Origin: CAWKCE01 sp032127035
Lineage (GTDB): Bacteria > Actinomycetota > Actinomycetes > JAHEKZ01
Assembly: GCA_963848085.1 (NCBI GenBank)
Contig: CAWKCE010000005.1
Span: 496,001-560,000, forward strand
Length of the DNA stretch: 64,000 nucleotides
Direction of reading: 5' to 3'
This document shows, in pieces, positions 27,242 to 36,868 of the stretch. Position 1 is the first letter of the stretch. The number at the start of each line of letters is the position of its first letter. Under the pieces are notes generated by a model that was given only the letters and a program-made list of their open reading frames with translations, was not told the DNA's origin and made no database searches. Position numbers and translations under genes: made by a program.

Positions 27242-28468
27242 GTGCAACCTGTCGGCAAGCGACCGCTGATCTACCTCATCGGGACCGCCGGTCACCCGAA
27301 CTACGGGGACGAGCTCATCACCGCGGCGTGGCTGCGCTTTCTGGCGCGCGTTCTCCCCGACGCAGACGTCTGGCTCGACACGCCGCGACCTGGTCCCACC
27401 GCGGTGCTGATGGACGGGCTGCACCCGGGCCTGCGTTGCGTCGACACCCTGTTTCACGCGTGCTGGAACGCGCCAGACAGCGGTCCCGCTGAGATCCTGG
27501 CCTTCGGTGAGGCGGTCATCTCCGACCCCGGGCTCCTCCCCCGCGAGGCGACCGGAGTCGAGAACCTGTCGCGGGTCGACCTGGTGCACGTTCTGGGCGG
27601 CGGCTACATCAACGCCCTGTGGCCCCGCCACCTCGCGCTCCTCGGGGCAGCGCGGGGCATCGCAACCCGTCATGGCGCCAGAACTGCCCTGACCGGCGCC
27701 GGGCTGTTCCCCCTGGTGGAGGGAAGCCGGCAGCCCCTCGGACAGGTCCTCGCCGACTTCGACCTCGTCGACGTCCGAGACTCGGCGTCCCTGGATGCCC
27801 TGCGCCCGCTAGTTCCGCACGCAACACAGACCGGTGACGATGCGCTCCTGGGCCTGGACGGACCGGTCTACCGTCACTCCCCTGCGCACACGCTGCTCAG
27901 CATCCAGTCCGACCTGCTGGAGATCCCGCTGCCTGCGCTTGCGGACTATGTCGTGCGCACTCTTCGGTCGTGGCGAGTGGACCAGCAGCGGGTGACCCTT
28001 GTCGAAGGGCTGCCACCCGGGGACGCGGTAGTGATGCAGCTCCTGGAGCCACACCTTCCTCACCTCGAGCTGCTGCCGTTCTCAGACCTTTGGCGCAACG
28101 GATTCCCATCCAGTCGTGACCACCGGTGGATCTCCACCCGCTTCCACCCCCATCTGATGGCTGCCGCGGCCGGGGCATGGGGGGTGGCGGTGCCGATCTC
28201 ACAGGGCTACTACGCCAACAAGCTGCGATCCCTCACGGCTCTTGGTAGCGGGTGGGACCTGGCTCCCGACCTGGGAGAGCCGCTCCCACCGCGGCCTCCC
28301 GTCCACCGACCGTTCAACGGTCAGCTGGCAGAGCTCAAGGCGGGGAAGACGGCAGTCGCGACCCGCGTCGTCGAGCTGGCCGCAGACATCGCGCAGCCGG
28401 GCGCCCCACCCGTGGTCAGCCGACCCTCCGCTACCGGCCGGCGCCGATGGCGCTCACCGACCACCTGA
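27242..28468 (+). CDS. polysaccharide pyruvyl transferase family protein
   Basis: 408-aa protein. The N-terminal Gly-rich segment IGTAGHPNYGDELI (13-26, with the hallmark NYGDE at 20-24), LVHVLGGGYIN and VDVRDSAS are the defining motifs of the PS_pyruv_trans family (CsaB, AmsJ). These enzymes transfer pyruvyl groups from PEP to sugars of wall or capsule polymers; here the acceptor is unknown. No glycosyltransferase genes lie near, which is odd for the family. GTG at 27242 chosen because it begins the domain; the last ~35 residues are a basic tail. Confidence 0.82.
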   Translation: MQPVGKRPLIYLIGTAGHPNYGDELITAAWLRFLARVLPDADVWLDTPRPGPTAVLMDGLHPGLRCVDTLFHACWNAPDSGPAEILAFGEAVISDPGLLPREATGVENLSRVDLVHVLGGGYINALWPRHLALLGAARGIATRHGARTALTGAGLFPLVEGSRQPLGQVLADFDLVDVRDSASLDALRPLVPHATQTGDDALLGLDGPVYRHSPAHTLLSIQSDLLEIPLPALADYVVRTLRSWRVDQQRVTLVEGLPPGDAVVMQLLEPHLPHLELLPFSDLWRNGFPSSRDHRWISTRFHPHLMAAAAGAWGVAVPISQGYYANKLRSLTALGSGWDLAPDLGEPLPPRPPVHRPFNGQLAELKAGKTAVATRVVELAADIAQPGAPPVVSRPSATGRRRWRSPTT

Positions 28469-28473
28469 GCCGG

Positions 28474-28836
28474 TCAGCAGCCGAGGCAGTCCTTGGTGAA
28501 GACCTGGGTACCTGCGGCCGTTCCGACGAAGCTGCCCGAGACAGTGGTCCCTCCCGGTAGCGACGTGGCCGTCCCGGAAACGGTGACCGGTCGCCCGTCG
28601 AGGCTGGTGGCCGTGCATGTGACCGCGATCGCCTCGCCCTGCTTCTGTGTGCTGCAGGCCAGCGGACCCGACACCTCGACCCCAACAGCCGCGAGCTCCA
28701 CCTGACCCTGGGTCGCAGCCGCAGTACGCACCAGCGTCTCGGTCATCGCAGCCACTTGGTCCTGGCCGCTCGCGCCGCACGACGACAGGGCCAACCCGGC
28801 GACAAGGACACATCCGCTGACAATCGTCGACCTCAT
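28474..28836 (-). CDS. lipoprotein with DUF4333-like domain
   Basis: 120 aa. It has a signal peptide with lipobox Leu-Ser-Ser-Cys (about 17-20), then a domain with a central disulfide-like Cys pair (Ser-Gly-Pro-Leu-Ala-Cys and Val-Thr-Cys-Thr-Ala) as in DUF4333, and a C-terminal Asp-Cys-Leu-Gly-Cys. It would be exported and lipid-anchored. Function unknown. The last five bases before it are the PPT stop; the two genes converge. Confidence 0.78.
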   Translation of the reverse strand: MRSTIVSGCVLVAGLALSSCGASGQDQVAAMTETLVRTAAATQGQVELAAVGVEVSGPLACSTQKQGEAIAVTCTATSLDGRPVTVSGTATSLPGGTTVSGSFVGTAAGTQVFTKDCLGC

Positions 28837-28906
28837 GCCGTGCAGGGTGACACACGAACCTGGCTGCGGACGCTGTCCGGACGCGGTCGATGCACTCGCG
28901 TCGCCG

Positions 28907-29461
28907 TCACCACCAGCGGGCCGGGTAGTCGGCGTCGCCGAGCATGCGATGTGCCCCCCAGGCCAGGAGCACCACCAGCATGGACAGCCCGACCAGGAGG
29001 GGAAGCGCGGCCACCGCAGCCGGGGCACTGAACTCGGTCAGCACCGCGATCAGCGACACCGCGATTGCCGGGGAGTGCAAGGCCCCAGTGAGGTGCATGA
29101 GCAGGAGGGTGATCGCACCCGCCGCAACTGCCTCGAGCAGGTCGGGACCGGGTGACGCGGACAGCCCCAGTCCCACGACACCCGCAATGAGGTACGACCC
29201 CACGACCCGACCCGGACGGGAGCCCACTGCCTGTGGCTGGGCTACGACCAGGACGAAGCTCACGACGGGCGGCACGAGAAGCGGAGCGAGCACGCTGTCG
29301 TTCGCGTGCAGGACTGCGTAGACCGAGAACAGGACGGCTAGGCCGGCAGTCTCGACCAGCACGAGCGGGAGCGCCCGGCGGAAGGGGACCTGCTCGGTCA
29401 GGTCCGACACCGGCCGCGCGCGGACCCGGTACTGCCGAAGGCGACGGCTCTCCGCGGTCAT
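28907..29461 (-). CDS. HPP-family integral membrane protein
   Basis: 184-aa membrane protein with a basic soluble N-terminus (about 1-27) and five or six transmembrane helices. The AQPQAVGSRPGRVVGSYL segment (about 73-90, reading the family's AQPR-xx-xGGH region) and LLLMHLTGALHSPAIAV (about 118-134, where the family has its HPPAgA motif; here HSPA replaces HPPA) identify HPP. Its relatives include plastid nitrite transporters, but the bacterial substrate is unknown. The HPP-to-HSP change is a small departure from the consensus. Confidence 0.78.
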   Translation of the reverse strand: MTAESRRLRQYRVRARPVSDLTEQVPFRRALPLVLVETAGLAVLFSVYAVLHANDSVLAPLLVPPVVSFVLVVAQPQAVGSRPGRVVGSYLIAGVVGLGLSASPGPDLLEAVAAGAITLLLMHLTGALHSPAIAVSLIAVLTEFSAPAAVAALPLLVGLSMLVVLLAWGAHRMLGDADYPARWW

Positions 29462-29523
29462 CCTGTGACGCTAGCGCGACCAGCGCGAAGCGCGTGCCCA
29501 GGCGGAGCGGTCGGCGCCGTCCG

Positions 29524-30342
29524 TCAGGACGCTGGCTGCCGCCACACGACGGGGAACAGCTCGTGGTCCATAGGTGCTCCGGCGGGCAACCCGTCCGCCA
29601 GCGTCTCGAAGGGTGGTGACGTTCGCCAGCGACGAGGCGCATGGCGCGCCTCGTCGGACAGGTAGCGGAGCGACAGCACCCGTCGCCGACCCGGGAAGAG
29701 GAATCCGGGTGCACCGTGAACCGTCAGGAAGTCGAAGAAGATGGCGTCACCTGGCTGCAGCTCGTAGTGGCGGATGTCGAAGGCCTGCCGGTCCCCCTCG
29801 ATGTCCGGCAGCTCGGCCAGTGATCCTTCGGGGAACCACTTCGCCTCACCGTCCAGGAAGGTGCGAGGCATCAGCCAGGGACCGACGTGAGTCCCCGCGG
29901 CCAGCTCCAGGCAGCCGCTCAGCGGCACCGGATCGACCGGGATCCACGCACTCACCCCGCGACCGTCCACGTTGTAGTACGGCTGGTCCTGGTGCCACGG
30001 AGTCCGCTGGCGGGTTCCACCCTCCTTCACCAGCACGTGGTCGTGGTACAGCCGTACCCGGGGAGTCGCCATGAGCTGTCCGGCGATGCGACCGACGGCC
30101 GACTCCTTGGCCAGCTGCTCGATCCCGGGAACGGTCTGCCATCGGCAGAAGTCCTCGAAGAACCGCCCCGGGTCGTCGGACCCGCTGGCCACCTTCGCCA
30201 ACGGCCCCGGGTCGGCCAGGACCTGCTCGACCGCATCGGCCGCGACCGCCACCTCGGCCGGATCGAGCACCTTCCGCACGCACACGACACCGTCGCGCTG
30301 GAAGGCCTCGACGTCCGCCCTCGCCACCGTCACGTCAGCCAT
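29524..30342 (-). CDS. phytanoyl-CoA dioxygenase family protein
   Basis: Fe(II)/2-oxoglutarate oxygenase, 272 aa. The double-stranded beta-helix metal ligands are readable: the His-x-Asp in TPWHQDQPYYN (about 126-136) and the distal His in FLTVHGAPGF (about 216-225); the Arg in RRRVLSLRYLSD probably binds 2-oxoglutarate. ATG at 30342 gives a normal N-terminus; the longer frame starts at 30390. The substrate is unknown: this family hydroxylates many compounds. Stands alone, divergent from the MFS gene. Confidence 0.9.
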   Translation of the reverse strand: MADVTVARADVEAFQRDGVVCVRKVLDPAEVAVAADAVEQVLADPGPLAKVASGSDDPGRFFEDFCRWQTVPGIEQLAKESAVGRIAGQLMATPRVRLYHDHVLVKEGGTRQRTPWHQDQPYYNVDGRGVSAWIPVDPVPLSGCLELAAGTHVGPWLMPRTFLDGEAKWFPEGSLAELPDIEGDRQAFDIRHYELQPGDAIFFDFLTVHGAPGFLFPGRRRVLSLRYLSDEARHAPRRWRTSPPFETLADGLPAGAPMDHELFPVVWRQPAS

Positions 30343-30466
30343 TCCGCGATCATAGGCAGCCTTCGCTCGGCTCACCGTCGGCCCGGACATCCAGCGTCAC
30401 CGCCCGCTACAGTGACCGGCGCCTGCCGGGTGGTACCCGCCAGCTGGCGTATCGAGAGGGGAACCT

Positions 30467-32057
30467 GTGTCGACGCAGCCAGAGGCGGCCGGGCCCCCGA
30501 CTCCCACCGCCAGCTCGTCCCCGGCCCGCGCCGCGCTCGTCCTGACAGCGCTGATCCTCGCTGCGGCCGTCGCCAACCTCAACCTGGCGGTCGCCAACGT
30601 CGCGCTCCCATCCATCGGCCAGGCCTTCGACGCCAGCCAGACTCAGCTCAACCTGGTCGCTGTCGGCTACTCGCTCGGGCTGGCCACGTCAGTCCTGTAC
30701 CTCGGCGCGCTCGGCGACCGGTACGGCCGCAAACTGATGCTGCTCCTTGGGGTGGCGCTCTCCGTTCCCGCGTGCATCTTGGCGGCATACGCCCCCAACC
30801 CCGAGGTGCTGGTTGCCGCTCGGATCTTCGGCGGCGTCGCGGCCGGCATGGCGTTCCCCACGACCTTGGCCTTGATCACCGCCCTGTGGGCGGGCCCGGT
30901 CCGAACCCGGACCATCGCCTTGTGGTCGGCGCTCGGGGGTGCCATCTCTGCGCTTGGCCCGTTGATCTCAGGAGTTCTGCTGGAGCACTTCTGGTGGGGG
31001 TCGGTCTTCCTCGTCACACTGCCGTTGGCCGCCGTCGCGTTCGTCATGGCATGGCTGATGGTCCCGGCCCACGTGAACGAGGGCACCGACCCGGTCGACA
31101 ACCTCGGCGGCATCTTGTCTGTGCTTCTCGTCGGTGCCGTCGTCCTTGCCGTCAACTTCGCGGTCGTGCCGAACTCGGGATCGTTGGTCCTGGGACTGGT
31201 GATCATCGGGATTGCCGCCCTGGTCGCGTTCGTCATCCGTCAGCGGCGAGCGGCCAACCCCCTGTACGACCTGCACGTCGCCGCCCGCAGGACGTTCTGG
31301 GTCGCAGCCGTCGCCGGGATAGTCGTCTTCGGATCCCTCATGGGGGCAATGTTCATCGGGCAGCAGTACCTGCAGAACGTGCTCGGGTACGACACGCTCC
31401 AGGCCGGCATGGCGATCATCCCGGCGGCGATCTTCATGGTGCTCATCGCGCCCCGGTCAGCCAAGCTCGTGGAGTCCCACGGATCACGCTTCACGCTGCT
31501 GGTCGGGTACGTCTTCGTCGTGCTGGGCTTCATCACCATGCTGCTGCTCTGGGGCGAGGACTCCCGCTACTGGGCTGTGGGCCTCGGCTACTCCTTCGTC
31601 GGGATCGGTGTCGGATTCGCCGGCACGCCGGCCTCTCGGTCGCTCACCAGCTCGGTCCCCGTGACCCGGGTCGGAATGGCCTCGGGGACCGCCGACCTCC
31701 AGCGAGACCTGGGTGGTGCCCTCCTGCAGTCCATCTTCGGCGCCCTCCTCACCGCCGGATACGCAGCGGCAGCGAACTCGGCCATCTCGGACTCGTCATC
31801 CGACCAGATCACCGCCGCCACGCAGGCGCAGCTCACGAAGTCGTTCGACGGTGCGGAGGCGGTTGCTCAGCAGTACCCCAAGCACGCGGACGCGATCACC
31901 TCCGCGGCGAAGGCCTCGTTCCTCCAGGGCGACCACTGGGCGTACCTGGCGGGGATCGTCGCGGTCGGGATCGGTGCCCTTCTCATCGCGACGATGTTCC
32001 CTCGCCGGGATGACGAACGTCGGCTGCTCCAGCAGTTCCACGACGAGGACGCAGCTC

Positions 32058-32068
<11 letters not shown>
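30467..32068 (+). CDS. MFS transporter, DHA2 (14-TM drug exporter) type
   Basis: 533-aa efflux-type transporter with about 14 hydrophobic helices. The first loop carries the motif LGDRYGRKLMLLLG (about 83-96) and helix 5 the GPLISGVLLEHFWWGSVFL segment (split, about 165-183) of the DHA2/EmrB group. A Ser-rich linker near 435-460 precedes the final helix. GTG start preceded by GAGAGGGG. Its last 11 bp overlap the converging argF-like gene. Confidence 0.9.
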
Positions 32069-33059
<991 letters not shown>

Positions 33060-33217
33060 GGTCGTCCTTCCGGGTGAGGCGACCGCACCGTGCCCGGTCG
33101 CTCGTGATCGGCCGGCGAACCAGCCACCAGTTGCGAGCATGCCACCGGGGCCTCGCCACTGACTACCAGCATCACCGAGGGCTGGAGAACGCCGCTCGGG
33201 CGTGGGAGCGTGTCCCG

Positions 33218-34024
33218 GTGAGCGAACCCAACGCCGGCGCCGCTCCTACCGTCAGCCTCTTGTCGACAACCCCGGTGAAGGGCCTCCAGCTCCACCACCC
33301 GGAGGAGCTCCGGCTGGACCGGACGGGCGCAGTCGGCGACCGCGACTTCTTCCTGGTCGATGACCGGCACCGGTTGGTGTCCATCACCCGATGTGGGGGC
33401 TTCGTCGGCTGGTCCGCGTCTTTCGACCCCGGGTCGGCAGCACTGACCTTCCAGTCGGCCAGCGGCGACAGCGTCACCGGCGAGGTGCACCGGGCCCGGC
33501 CCCTCGTCGTCGACTTCTCGGGGAGTCGAGGGGTGCCGGCGCACTTCGCCCCGGGACCGTGGGACGAGCTGATGTCGGGACTGGCTGGCCAGCCGGTCCA
33601 GCTGGTGAGGGCATCGAGTCCGGGCGACGGAAGCGACGAGCATCCAGTCACGCTGATGTCGGAGGAGTCGGTGGGCGAGCTCGCCCGGCACGCCTCGCTC
33701 GACCACGTGGACCCGAGACGGTTCCGGATGACAGTCCAGTTCCGCGGCGTGCCCCCGCATACCGAGGACTCGTGGAAACGCCAGCACGTGCAGATCGGCG
33801 ACTGCGTTCTTCGGGTGGGTGGTCCCGTCCCGCGGTGCGCCGCGATCACCAGGGACCCTGACACCGGCCAGGTCGACCAGAGACTCCTCCACGTCATCGG
33901 CGCCTACCGCGGTCGGCAGCCGAACGAGTTCGGTGACGGCCTGAACTTCGGCGTCTACGCAGAGGCGGTGACTCCGGGCACAGTCCGCGTCGGCGACCAG
34001 ATCCGATTCGTCCCTCGACCCTGA
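33218..34024 (+). CDS. MOSC domain protein with N-terminal beta-barrel domain
   Basis: 268 aa. N-terminal MOSC_N domain (about 9-90, 'VKGLQLHHPEELRLDRTGAVGDRDFFLVD', split) and MOSC domain (about 115-262) with the invariant Cys in VPRCAAITRDPDTG. MOSC proteins take part in molybdenum-cofactor sulfur transfer or in reduction of N-hydroxylated compounds; no cofactor genes lie near. The GTG at 33218 fits the homologous start; a longer frame begins at 33074. Confidence 0.9.
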   Translation: MSEPNAGAAPTVSLLSTTPVKGLQLHHPEELRLDRTGAVGDRDFFLVDDRHRLVSITRCGGFVGWSASFDPGSAALTFQSASGDSVTGEVHRARPLVVDFSGSRGVPAHFAPGPWDELMSGLAGQPVQLVRASSPGDGSDEHPVTLMSEESVGELARHASLDHVDPRRFRMTVQFRGVPPHTEDSWKRQHVQIGDCVLRVGGPVPRCAAITRDPDTGQVDQRLLHVIGAYRGRQPNEFGDGLNFGVYAEAVTPGTVRVGDQIRFVPRP

Positions 34025-34043
34025 CGCCCGGTCGACACGAGCA

Positions 34044-35756
34044 TCAGTACGTCGGGATCCGTCGAGCGATCAGGTCGTCGGCCCGGCTGTTGACCTCGCT
34101 GTTGCCGCTGACCGCGTCGAGGAAGTCTGCCCGCTCGAGTGCGAAGAGCACCGTCGGCTCGTCGGCGGTCACGGTTGCGGTTCGAGGCACATCCCGTAGC
34201 AGGGCGATTTCGCCGAACGGGTCGCCCGGACCCATCTCCGACAGACGATCGCCCTGGAAGGTTGCGGTCGTCCGTCCCGACTCGATGACGTAGAAGCGGT
34301 CGCCCTCCTCGCCTTCCCGGATGATGACCTCGCCGACCGGCACCTCCATTCGTACGAGCTGCTGGGCCACGAGCTCGAGCGACTTCGGTTCGAGCGGCGA
34401 GAAGAGCGGGATCCCGCGGAGCAGGGCCAACCCGTCCGGCTCACCGAGCAGTGCGTCGAGCTTGCGAAGCCTCATCAGCGAGGGAACGACAACTGCGGTG
34501 ACACCGAGCGCGAGGATGGTCAGGGCCCAGCGCAGACCGACCCCGTGAACGAGAAGCGGCATGACGATGGATCCCAGCGCCATCGCCGCGATGAGGGCGG
34601 TATCCAGCGCGCCGAAGACACGACCCATGACCTCGTCCGGCGCCAACCGCTGGAGGATCGTGGAGGCGTTGATGTCGACGACCGGGTTGGCGAAACCGAT
34701 GATGAACATGGCGGCAAACGCCGCCCACAGGCTTGGCCAGGCAGCCGCGAGGAGGAGCGGGATGGCCCAGAAGATGACGCCGGTGCCGAAGTCCGTGGCC
34801 AGCCGTCGGGCTGACGCACGACCGATGGCGAACAGCCCACCCAGGATGGCGCCGACGCCGAGGGCGCTGTCCAGGTAGCCGACGCCCTTGGAGCCGAAGT
34901 CGGTCATCTGCACTGACATCTCCACGACGAAGACGATCGAAGCGCCGGCAACCACGGTCTGGGCGCAGTAGACGGCCGAGACCAGTCGCAGGTCGGTGTG
35001 GCGCCAGATGGCGCGGAAACCTGCCGTGACCTCCTGGAAGAAGCTCTCGTCAGGATCGGGGCCGTCGGAGGTCTCGGCGGCCACGGCCGATCCGCTGGCG
35101 GGATCGGCACTGCCTTGCTCTGCGTCGGCATCCGCCTCCTCGGAGGGCACTCGGATGCGGCTGACCAGTATGGCCGACCACAGGAACGTGATCGCGTTGA
35201 ATACGACGACGAGGGGGACGTCGAACACGGTGAGGAGGATCCCCCCGAGGGCGGGCCCGACGAAGAAGGCCAGGCTCTCGATCGTGCTCGAGGCCCCGTT
35301 CGCTGCCGTGAGCTCCTCGGGTTCGTCGACCAGCTGGGGGAGCAGTGCAGCGACGGCGGGACGGAACGGTGTCGCCACCAGCGATGCGAGCGTGGCGAGC
35401 ACGAAGATGATGATCGGGGGTGCCTCGGTCCAGATGAGCAGGGCCGCCAGAAGCACAAGTGTGGCCCGAGCCAGGTCGGTGGAGACCATGATGAGCTTGC
35501 GGGGCAGCCGGTCGACCAAGGTGGCGCCGAACGGGGTCACCAGCGTCATGAGCAACAGCCGCACCGTGCCCCAGATCCCGACCGCTGTGACACCGCCGAC
35601 GCCGTAGGCCCACACGATGATGGCCGTCGCGTACGCCCAGTCCCCGATCGCCGAACCGGCGAACGCGAGGTTGATGCGGCGTAGGCCCGGGTTGCGGAAG
35701 ACCGTCGACAGGGAGGTCTTCGTCTCGCCCACTGCGTCTCCCACTCGGGACATCAC
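34044..35756 (-). CDS. MFS transporter fused to a C-terminal cyclic-nucleotide-binding domain
   Basis: 570 aa. About 11-12 transmembrane helices (30-440) of the MFS_3 exporter type, with an acidic Asp/Glu-rich cytoplasmic loop near 205-235, then a CNB/CRP-type domain (about 455-560). The phosphate-binding cassette reads FGEIALLRDVPRTAT (514-528), so the glutamate and arginine that bind cAMP (Glu516, Arg525) are both present. The fusion suggests transport gated or tuned by cyclic nucleotide. Upstream are an MBL-fold hydrolase and an adenylate-cyclase gene, on the same strand. The transported compound is unknown. Confidence 0.9.
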   Translation of the reverse strand: MMSRVGDAVGETKTSLSTVFRNPGLRRINLAFAGSAIGDWAYATAIIVWAYGVGGVTAVGIWGTVRLLLMTLVTPFGATLVDRLPRKLIMVSTDLARATLVLLAALLIWTEAPPIIIFVLATLASLVATPFRPAVAALLPQLVDEPEELTAANGASSTIESLAFFVGPALGGILLTVFDVPLVVVFNAITFLWSAILVSRIRVPSEEADADAEQGSADPASGSAVAAETSDGPDPDESFFQEVTAGFRAIWRHTDLRLVSAVYCAQTVVAGASIVFVVEMSVQMTDFGSKGVGYLDSALGVGAILGGLFAIGRASARRLATDFGTGVIFWAIPLLLAAAWPSLWAAFAAMFIIGFANPVVDINASTILQRLAPDEVMGRVFGALDTALIAAMALGSIVMPLLVHGVGLRWALTILALGVTAVVVPSLMRLRKLDALLGEPDGLALLRGIPLFSPLEPKSLELVAQQLVRMEVPVGEVIIREGEEGDRFYVIESGRTTATFQGDRLSEMGPGDPFGEIALLRDVPRTATVTADEPTVLFALERADFLDAVSGNSEVNSRADDLIARRIPTY

Positions 35757-35974
35757 AAGCCTCCAGCTCGGGCGATCACAGGTCGCACTTCGGTCACCTG
35801 ACTCCGGAACCTCGGCTCACTTCACCATTGCGGGCCAGCAGCACTGAGGTCGTCACCTGGCGCTCTGGCCGTCAAGGCAGCCGGTTCTGGGCACGACCGG
35901 ACCCTAGTGCCGACGGTATGTGGCCGTCCCGGATATCGCTGAGGTCCTCCCGCCGGCGCAGGCCACTCGGGGCG

Positions 35975-36805
35975 CTAGCTCGCTGGCAGGTCGATCGACT
36001 GCCCCTCACGTGCCATCACGACGTCCAGCGGAAGTTCCCCGAGGCCGGAAGCAATGGCATCAAGCTGGGCGTCGGTGCGTGCAGGTCCGTGGTGGAAGAG
36101 CATCAGCGTCCCGACATCGAGTGATGTCGCCAAGGCGACGGCATCGTCGATCGTCGAGTGGCCGAAGGCGTCGGCGAGCGCTCGCTCGGACTCCACGAAC
36201 TGCGCATCGTGGAGCAGCACGTCGACGCCGCGGACCAGCCTCTCCAACCCCGGAGTAACCTCGCCGGCCGCTACGTGGTCGGGAAGGTACGCAACGTCGG
36301 TGGTGCCGTCGGACACGCGATACCCGTATGTGCGACCACCCTTGTGCCGCACCTCGGCGGAAGTGACCGTGAGCCCCTCGATCACCTGGACGCCCGGCTC
36401 GATGGTGGCGAACGTCCAGCTCCCCTTGAGCCCCGACGGTGTGATCGGGAAGGCCGGGGGTGACAGGGACTGGGACAGCAGGTCGTGACCGCTGCGACCG
36501 TCCTGCGCCGGCACGAACAGGTGAACTGTCGCGTCCGCCCGGTCACCGGCCACGAAGAACGGCAACCCCTGCATGTGGTCCCAGTGCAGGTGGCTGAGCA
36601 GGATCGAGCCAAGAAAGGGGCCGCCGGCCAGAATCGGGCTGAGGTTGCGCAGACCGGTACCGGCGTCCAGCACCAGCGTCGGGAGGTCGGAGCCGACCGG
36701 TGTGACCGCGACGCACGACGTGTGTCCTCCGTACCGGACGAAGTCCCGGCCGGGTGACGGCGTAGAGCCGCGGACACCGAGCATCGTCAGCCTCACGCCG
36801 AGCAC
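35975..36805 (-). CDS. metallo-beta-lactamase-fold hydrolase
   Basis: 276 aa. The di-metal motif SHLHWDHMQG has His72, His74, Asp76 and His77; further ligands are likely the Asp/His in FDVLLHDAQF-like 'VDVLLHDAQFVE' and FHHGPARTD. The N-terminus (MLGVRGSTPSPG, about 8-19) with LVLDAGTGLRNL matches the RNase Z/phosphodiesterase-like MBL group. Substrate unknown; given the neighbours, a cyclic nucleotide or phosphodiester is possible, an inference only. It follows the cyclase gene by 63 bp and precedes the MFS-CNB gene by 218 bp. Confidence 0.85.
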   Translation of the reverse strand: MLGVRLTMLGVRGSTPSPGRDFVRYGGHTSCVAVTPVGSDLPTLVLDAGTGLRNLSPILAGGPFLGSILLSHLHWDHMQGLPFFVAGDRADATVHLFVPAQDGRSGHDLLSQSLSPPAFPITPSGLKGSWTFATIEPGVQVIEGLTVTSAEVRHKGGRTYGYRVSDGTTDVAYLPDHVAAGEVTPGLERLVRGVDVLLHDAQFVESERALADAFGHSTIDDAVALATSLDVGTLMLFHHGPARTDAQLDAIASGLGELPLDVVMAREGQSIDLPAS

Positions 36806-36868
36806 AGTAGAGGCCGCCCCCCACGTCGGAGGGCGCGGGTGACAGCCACGTGGTGCTGCGGGCTTGGC

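Noticed and set aside
27086..27673. upstream extension of the aminotransferase frame
   Set aside because: Overlaps the start of the pyruvyl transferase and has no resemblance to class III aminotransferases.
29887..32013. 708-codon plus-strand frame over the oxygenase and MFS genes
   Set aside because: It is the wrong frame of the MFS gene and the complement of the oxygenase; both real genes have clear family motifs.
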